Shown one piece after another: positions 41,801-43,941 of a stretch of DNA of 43,941 bases. Origin of the DNA: Hungatella sp. UBA7603 (lineage in GTDB: Bacteria; Bacillota; Clostridia; Lachnospirales; Lachnospiraceae); NCBI GenBank assembly GCA_002478865.1, contig DLJZ01000024.1:1-43941 (forward strand), read 5' to 3'. The notes under the pieces were generated by a model, which saw nothing but the letters and a program-made list of their open reading frames with translations, did no database searches and was not told the origin of the DNA. Numbering within the stretch: the first letter of the stretch is position 1; the number at the start of each line of letters is the position of its first letter. The translations under genes were made by a program, and so were the position numbers.

Positions 41801-43900
41801 AGTGGATATCAGGCCTATAGTGGCTCTGTCAAAGGCCGTATAAAAGGAGAAGGAATTATTACTCTTAAAGGCGATGAGTATTTGACCCTACCGGGACTAC
41901 CTTATGGCACACAGTATGAAATTACTCAAGAATCTGCATCTGGATACGGTATTGTACCTGATTTAAATGGTGAACCCCGGAATAATATTATAAAAGGACA
42001 AGTGACAAAAGATCTTCAAAGTGCTGTATTTAAGAATAACAAGGATGACAATACCATTCGTGATATTTTGAAGACCGGAGAAAGCTATAGTCTGAAAGAG
42101 ACAACAGTATATAGTGATGGAAGTAGAATCACAAGCGGAATGTACCGATTTGCAGTAAACGATCTTGGCATGATTGACAATCTGGATGTAGAAGACCGTT
42201 GGGTTAATCTAAACTTCCGAAAGGTAGACAGAGATACTGGAGACTTGATAACCGGTGGACACTACAGTCTTATTGATGCAATAAATAACAATGTAATATA
42301 CGAATTTTCAATGAAAGAATTAAAAGCAATTAATATTCCTTTTCACCTAATTATCCCAGGCAATCAATATATTGTACGTGAGAACGTTTCTCCCGAAGGT
42401 TATGCCTATGAGAGCGATATTATTCTTACCGCAGATACAACTGGTATTTCAGAGACCATAATTATGGAAGATAAAAAAACGGAGGTGTATATTCAGAAAA
42501 TAGACGAAGAAACGGGTGAGATATTAACCGGTGGATGTTTTTCCATTCGTGAGAAGGATACTGGAAATCTTATAAAGTCATTTACATCGGAAGGGAAGCC
42601 GTACTTGCTAAAAGGGGTTCTTATTGCAGGAAAAACATATCAACTAATTGAAGATGAACCTCCCGCTGGGTATTCCTATAGTCAAAGTAAAGAGTTTACT
42701 GTTCCAAAGAAAGCAGAAAACCTAATAGTTACAATGAAGGATAAGCAAACTAAAGTTCACATAAAGAAAATAGCAGATAAATTAACGTCAAGTACACCAT
42801 CAGAAGCAGAGATTTTGCTACCAGGTAATGTTCTTCAAATACTAAATGAAGACAAGTCCCCCACAAAAGCCATTAAAGATTCCAGTGGTTTTAAAACGGG
42901 TGAAGATCTGATTTTCTTAACCACAAAGGATATAAAAGAGATTAAAGGTCAATTAATACCTGGAAAACGTTACTTGCTCCATGAAGTATCTCCGGCAAAA
43001 GGCTATTCCTACGGAGAAGATGTTTCGTTTCTAGTAAGCTTGGACGGAAGTCCTGATGAGGTTACTATGACAAACTATGAAATCCACGTCGTGTTATCTA
43101 AGAAATCTGTATCAGACAATCAAGAACTCCCCGGAAATCTCATGAGTGTGAGAGATAAGAATGGCATAATTGTAGAAAAGTGGATCTCCACAGAGGCTCC
43201 TCACCATATAGTTGGAAAGCTGGCAGCAGGAGAGTCTTATTACTTCTGCGAAGAAAAGCCTCAAAAAGGATATGCTTATTCGAAACCAGTACTATTTACG
43301 GTAGAAAGAAACAACGAAGTCACAATGGCAGAGATGACAAATGACACCACAAAAGTAAATATTCGTAAGGTTGATTCAAAGGGAAGATTGCTGGAATGTG
43401 CTGTATTAAGAATTTTAAACAAGAAAGGAGAAATCATTGTCCCAGATTTTACTTCAGGATGGGAAGAATTTAAAATAGAAGGGCTGTTGGAAGCTGGAGA
43501 GACATACATACTAAAAGAAATAAAACCGCCAGATGGATACCAGTTTTCTGAGACAATAGAATTTAATATCCCAAAAGAAGCTAAAGTAATAGATGTATAT
43601 ATGACTGACCTAAAGAATCCAGGGACGGATGGTGGACAACCAGTGCCGGTCCCACCCACTCAACCGCAGATAGTACCTCCTGATGAAACTGTAAAGGTTG
43701 GAAAAATCACTGCATCCTATCACAAATCACCCTTAAATCCCTCCTGGTTGGATATGATATATGGAAAGACGGGAAAGAGGAGAGGAGAAAAAACCGGAGA
43801 TGATTCTTCCTTATCATTCTGGACAATAGGAATGTTGAGCAGTTTAACAGGAGCAGCGATAACAGTAAAAAAAGGAAAACAAAAAAGGCGAAAGAAATAA
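29855..43900 (+). CDS. Giant SpaA-domain surface protein (about 4,680 residues) with sortase-type C-terminus
   Basis: Signal peptide at about 1-40, then a domain (115-415) with Y-C-V-E-G-H and a W-M-A-A-D helix that faintly recalls thioester domains. A SpaA-like fold starting near 445 is split by a long insertion containing an acidic Thr/Glu repeat (about 765-885). From about 2268 onward many SpaA/Cna_B-like domains follow; about 13 carry the E-x-x-(P/A)-P-x-G-Y type turn (C-E-V-R-P-P-A-G-Y, E-E-V-K-A-P-S-G-Y, E-I-K-P-P-D-G-Y). In such domains a Lys and this Glu form an isopeptide bond. A DUF11-like domain lies near 3830-3938 and five tandem short SpaA units end the ectodomain. The C-terminus, K-T-G-D-D-S, a hydrophobic helix and K-Q-K-R-R-K-K, resembles a sorting signal without a full LPXTG. 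ATG 29855 is favoured over 29846 by ribosome-site spacing. Confidence 0.85.
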   Translation: MKKLLQEIDIKRKTAGFLALVLTMMSFLPYIPGNIVSFADYAQLIETVSLPSWDASRYEGDASAKGYQPTGLMYENKVFHLGAPVKDGNFPAGAKQYLIENKQHSNGTYKEYDKTFIYCVEGHTENAMIHLGSQAFLEKVWTPADPPEVFPKGDNANNKILKQFNFLMIIYATHMGRNDSVEACNDVNAGTAKYIVASIVNWMAADECKFTGDFKADLQLFRDDANYKSVIQQMNPNAVGDRSVYNQLASRSVAPEYAARGCENWAEWMFGNIWDAASITGQFTTDSEETVYFAKMDHSTDAYTITIPYPNETVKAYYQGFSAKDLYGDWTYSGPTDAGLVFTSQSGDVPDDGKGVGTLYWLNPSQVGAELAKDLGSAGLATFKFYTQDLGDPWGLTYAFDRSQTYFAAKLDKELEVHVRIGSGKGGQVKRYKHTEGFGASYNVSLSTFDSETGKPLAGSQFDILEKFDDSQLDDTDLDLDDSGSYSSNLGSLTGASWEEDAGGDEERISNNYSGDTGLNDSDSNRYNQGNSSGSQFERWSDPEKDPCPEDKHITGEGGELHYVNSQGKIVNKKAHSDNKNYTYEKGYCSGHPAPVVEYEEVPEPEYDEETDEQTNADEIEAVEQRNQALHDTKWAEWLAGVQECERLVEKGGFFHAIDTSGAPQKEALEQDRDQFYKDFISLDYEYSAKETTPAPGYTLHGSHPDDITVEWRTVSSSEYKNYRSSGFRSGSMEEGSDLESESDSFDTSFIQQNDFTSRQDLLMGFGAVEQVDVVDERDFIVSHHEEETEIDTEIEASSDNETMEQTEAETQLETETESQKETEAEETKEVISESTEAETETRAEAPEETTEAETKADVPKETTVQRVEETQESQVETLAETISETLPMELPQPVKKKKATLSQADAIDGGISFTGFFEHIKASITSSLRMVANKTNSLFKLTGKKKGSGGSSSLSSLPESTETSRISPPNSSIVDWTFIVYDHRVEGDIHINKKDMDLKKGETGNYNAYGDTQGDGSMEGAVYGLFAATDIFHPDGHSGVVFQKDNLVSVATTDRNGDASFLTITQAPGYTFNYQAGAIEKTQGGFADRAPTNLHTSMGKAISKEADMERFKGHTSRGSSISMTDSRNETSSGYQKLSSNQGRDGTGEGSHFYPIENNEALNGNAWIGRPLLVGADGTQYYIKELARSEGYELSVYGKAAALTNREAFEAGGKPSAEGTVSAGSLEVDRLKKSNSFTIKSSGTTNGYQIYAQGIPAGATFYETKSQIVEDPKGTHTEYVSREETALAEEAGAKVIINGQSVTAKAGDTISLPNGESVVVSQVSDPEYDYTAVRPDNALRYTIPTFEDKKNTEDLMDDANAALKKAFFKEPDEGAPWMLVPVEGETFEDQAKSLYEGMEEAGLSVFNCLRIQEITDGNAVIRYSYRVGTSISSGIYDEARKIVFVKQPITYKIKGAEVSGYVYLPYTINQLEDYKENSNGFLTFAKVKAGELSKKQVIFPEDLNTITLQESPERTYWVYNQGEPIRNNDGSIKKVMVQGEIQVAPGYELKDVDTPVTAIYDGTGYIIEAPGSDESKTKEYRIKYNTELMEGIYTTPQEYAEYYGNISVTPKMASAGSYIESVTLRYDRTRIDSDGGTRQAPVSLQGRAIMQKVKITKDISVQADGTYEDNTYANAGGTDKYTKEGGGTENNAAYKKNFRFKAYLKSNLERLYRAEDGSILWQDRNGNTVDIKAYREAFPNKVQKLYTNVDHQTDPLFKESNKAAIANAELYSFLPDTGLINTDQNQGYTAILEKTNQKVKDGVGNETAISLYNYEKFFDAVKVANEDKWDWTDNGSTSFKPFAWIKQLLFGTEGGEKEYPAIHNNLNMRNNLNTSGDAESNSERSDHVRQFAITWYLDDEVAELVKKNPAGETEGASEPEKYPDEIYDKALSEAIKKAENYLKPFFSYDLDEIYSIHWDSESEGGKDKDTTTLSADQEDGEAKYCYGVSEYLPYGTYVAVEQQPFNKDLGDFFNKHYKTDAPKEIELPAVYEGGKSGSDKTPEKLANYYRYNVADTVSQLSSKYHIRFNEEWPGENGEDKRTYVVRSHSRLGDYEIYPYGLDLQAISGSAPGDTSGKGHFTITQEKNDPGKDYYNTMIHPKEAGGSPGSHYLADDGNAGKTTPNGSTYETNGVERIYRYGSISEDKQIYNQVAFPSGSGVIYRDHVTAMEGMQTAYDGKYASMLVPWSVTEPANEQTDTDQNQNGASSYKGYGYRKFTNTFYKSQLRVEKLDSETGENILHDGAIFALYAASREDGETTDGLVKFYETDTKIKGSKEFLEAMGAEKISKVDDLQGEVDQTLWSGIVPAGTPICEEAKQVILSDQEGRRTGQFEAFTTTRDSLQAKEEDNTRTENQDQNTGYLVTPEPLGAGTYVLCEVRPPAGYVRTKPVAIEIYSDQTTYYLDGNRDERVAAAIYENHNKDGTIKEDTARIYVGNTPIRLEVSKIKDSAQTITYQTETRVEGTELELKQKYGAENLEFGYKNGTYLGYGWFKGTLEALLARKEAGEDVEPVYFNGVFAGYGLVSRLLDTADDKNRYAAGAKMALYDAIEIKENGDSGDYGYDGVEVIRDRNNNIQSMKVKKGYAGTTVEFINKQDQEGSLSGGTGEGTWTYQTIDREDTDILFYSLADLTVTETGTDGAVYGYDRNSNKVSVKNRESIFVLKAGKQVFELTGGDLSKVHYKKADKRLTLPSGTTLYHLDEEGNRDTFVNPTTGMAFIRNSGADSAKEGDKLLVWTIKLSKNKTGAIIAREKIKTFRIATVNADTDQEYTTGTYQGKTFQKSMNPVLNGHGLPEYYQKSNETYKKGDPIYDIDGDYVRYKYDDLLDAFNKAAYRINNKAGRDSIGAEENITDDPKLYHRQGEAWVMENTWITGEKYPNNPFQSDMTVGQADMLKRVIPGKYIMEEVKAPSGYQKGLPQGVTVRESKEVQTISMEDPKIKVEITKTDAASQYRMPVISDYQDGLVVTEPKGAYSYKQINGAHLVIYKAKRVSTTDSNTYPKGYYLVKAEDKPAEWTVEDSVNNKPVPIVADWITDGKAKYLEGIPAGDYILEEIEAASGYVRTSKKVTVKPAGDVQTIDLTNDHTKLEIYKYYLDSKENKSLLPNDHAAGLALYEAKTDQDGTIMMEEGKPQYDPTKKVGDWTTDNLVDYTDLTEKSTKFADRMKGFLALTDNKSSFLTDFEAACREKGEELTYLTWYTRNGKRSAERTGSISTGKGESITQTWLTDTGATIRITIYRNVTNGALDSDGKLPLNFEYQFNYKENNGIKSYDTLEGMHRFDYLPLNAEKDGKKIGTYVLVEEKVPDGFEPADPKAIILTETGAVQRVSLQNEEKFINVLKVVSDGTNQYAAEGAELALYKASEDGSLLKDEGHLIETWESGSDGRYTKEDQFNNKIIEGFQVGDLKPHRISKVQYGTYYIVELTPPAYMQKADPVKIEVGAEKIPVYRIINIPTVGALEINKKASDTTEGLENARFKVTNTNTGTFWHMATDKEGSAVLKDLPVGIVLANGTIKPYTYTIEEVSPPDLYQIKGGIRTFQFDKTQSEKIVINTHSVINNPTNISIKKTNFNTGLALEGAEIAVYEATVVDGTYQKVGEPIEKTISGQNGFTLSKKLSAGHVYILEETKAPTGYTIANPIIFTMNKAGTGIQNISNDFNVIKLAQSNGSIQALTITGRVPVKVYTALKDLDTGAELPSIIGTSGNQTLSEKIGIEDGHLYEITEYTKYSDGRTVKTNKETKRIYLNESRIYNLPSRTYLQTKQELTDPNGSILSSWIVNENNYDHTIYNPLTKEIPIAQVTSDIGANHSAVKNGNVIRYSISYENPYNQPTDISIKAVLGDNLEYLRSTKLGSGLNKIITWNLSEVPPHEKGTVDLVVVVDGEEGKQATVHFNTTAKEIKNQTTLSNVISPPGSITLVNKLTGMGKNQADEFTYHIKLTDPSQELLSGYQAYSGSVKGRIKGEGIITLKGDEYLTLPGLPYGTQYEITQESASGYGIVPDLNGEPRNNIIKGQVTKDLQSAVFKNNKDDNTIRDILKTGESYSLKETTVYSDGSRITSGMYRFAVNDLGMIDNLDVEDRWVNLNFRKVDRDTGDLITGGHYSLIDAINNNVIYEFSMKELKAINIPFHLIIPGNQYIVRENVSPEGYAYESDIILTADTTGISETIIMEDKKTEVYIQKIDEETGEILTGGCFSIREKDTGNLIKSFTSEGKPYLLKGVLIAGKTYQLIEDEPPAGYSYSQSKEFTVPKKAENLIVTMKDKQTKVHIKKIADKLTSSTPSEAEILLPGNVLQILNEDKSPTKAIKDSSGFKTGEDLIFLTTKDIKEIKGQLIPGKRYLLHEVSPAKGYSYGEDVSFLVSLDGSPDEVTMTNYEIHVVLSKKSVSDNQELPGNLMSVRDKNGIIVEKWISTEAPHHIVGKLAAGESYYFCEEKPQKGYAYSKPVLFTVERNNEVTMAEMTNDTTKVNIRKVDSKGRLLECAVLRILNKKGEIIVPDFTSGWEEFKIEGLLEAGETYILKEIKPPDGYQFSETIEFNIPKEAKVIDVYMTDLKNPGTDGGQPVPVPPTQPQIVPPDETVKVGKITASYHKSPLNPSWLDMIYGKTGKRRGEKTGDDSSLSFWTIGMLSSLTGAAITVKKGKQKRRKK

Positions 43901-43941
43901 GCCTACTCCTAAATTTCAATAAATCATAACCACCGGCTTAG
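43901..43941. other. Window end after the giant gene
   Basis: TAAGCC at the stop codon (43898-43903) and GGCTTA at 43935-43940 are inverted, but the gap is long; ACCACCGGCTTAG may be the left arm of a terminator lying beyond the window. Confidence 0.25.

Overview
The window comes from a low-GC anaerobic Firmicute, most likely a Lachnospiraceae member of the Lacrimispora/Lachnoclostridium type. This rests on the gene order rarA - rho - rpmE - DUF1385 - prmC - prfA, a collagen-like Gly-X-Thr protein of the kind found on clostridial spores, a holin-like small toxin, and very large secreted proteins carrying SpaA, InlB and cell-wall-binding repeats plus TPSEA/TPSQA peptides. The taxonomic call is inference.

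Layout. (1) 1-3500 is mostly a gene graveyard: the 5' end of a collagen-like gene at the window edge, a possible relaxase remnant, a broken Rrf2 regulator, the tail of an old-yellow-enzyme-type oxidoreductase and a broken flavin reductase. Two intact genes remain: a WYL regulator and a ClbS/DfsB-family protein. Two matching TGACA-N6-TGTCA palindromes precede the WYL gene and the flavin reductase remnant, so that pair looks like a former regulator-target unit. (2) 3991-5430 encodes an intact collagen-like protein whose globular domain is at the N-terminus. (3) 6370-12828 is a conserved housekeeping block: rarA, rho, rpmE, DUF1385, prmC and prfA. (4) 12964-13278 holds a compact candidate type I toxin-antitoxin locus: a 28-residue membrane peptide on the minus strand whose ribosome site is buried in a hairpin, and a convergent short RNA on the plus strand. 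(5) 13280-14560 has no credible gene but an unusual architecture: a C-poor G/T-rich segment with a G-quadruplex motif and triplet repeats, a hairpin, eight 40-bp tandem repeats, then a T-rich leader. (6) 14567-43900 is a surface-protein locus. It contains a tight, overlapping operon of a membrane-anchored protein, three large secreted wall-binding proteins and small membrane proteins. Next come a patch of decayed small genes, a secreted 237-residue protein, and a giant protein of about 4,680 residues with many SpaA-like domains and a sortase-type C-terminus.

How the parts fit together. The surface proteins share exchangeable modules: signal peptide, TPSEA-type peptides, glycine linkers, and aromatic wall-binding repeats ending in a T-P-D-G-Y motif. 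They look like one co-evolving cell-surface system, perhaps adhesion or pilus-like, but no sortase or pilin-assembly gene is in the window. The best candidates for something undescribed are the toxin-antitoxin locus, the repeat-rich non-coding segment before the surface operon, and the multi-protein surface system itself.
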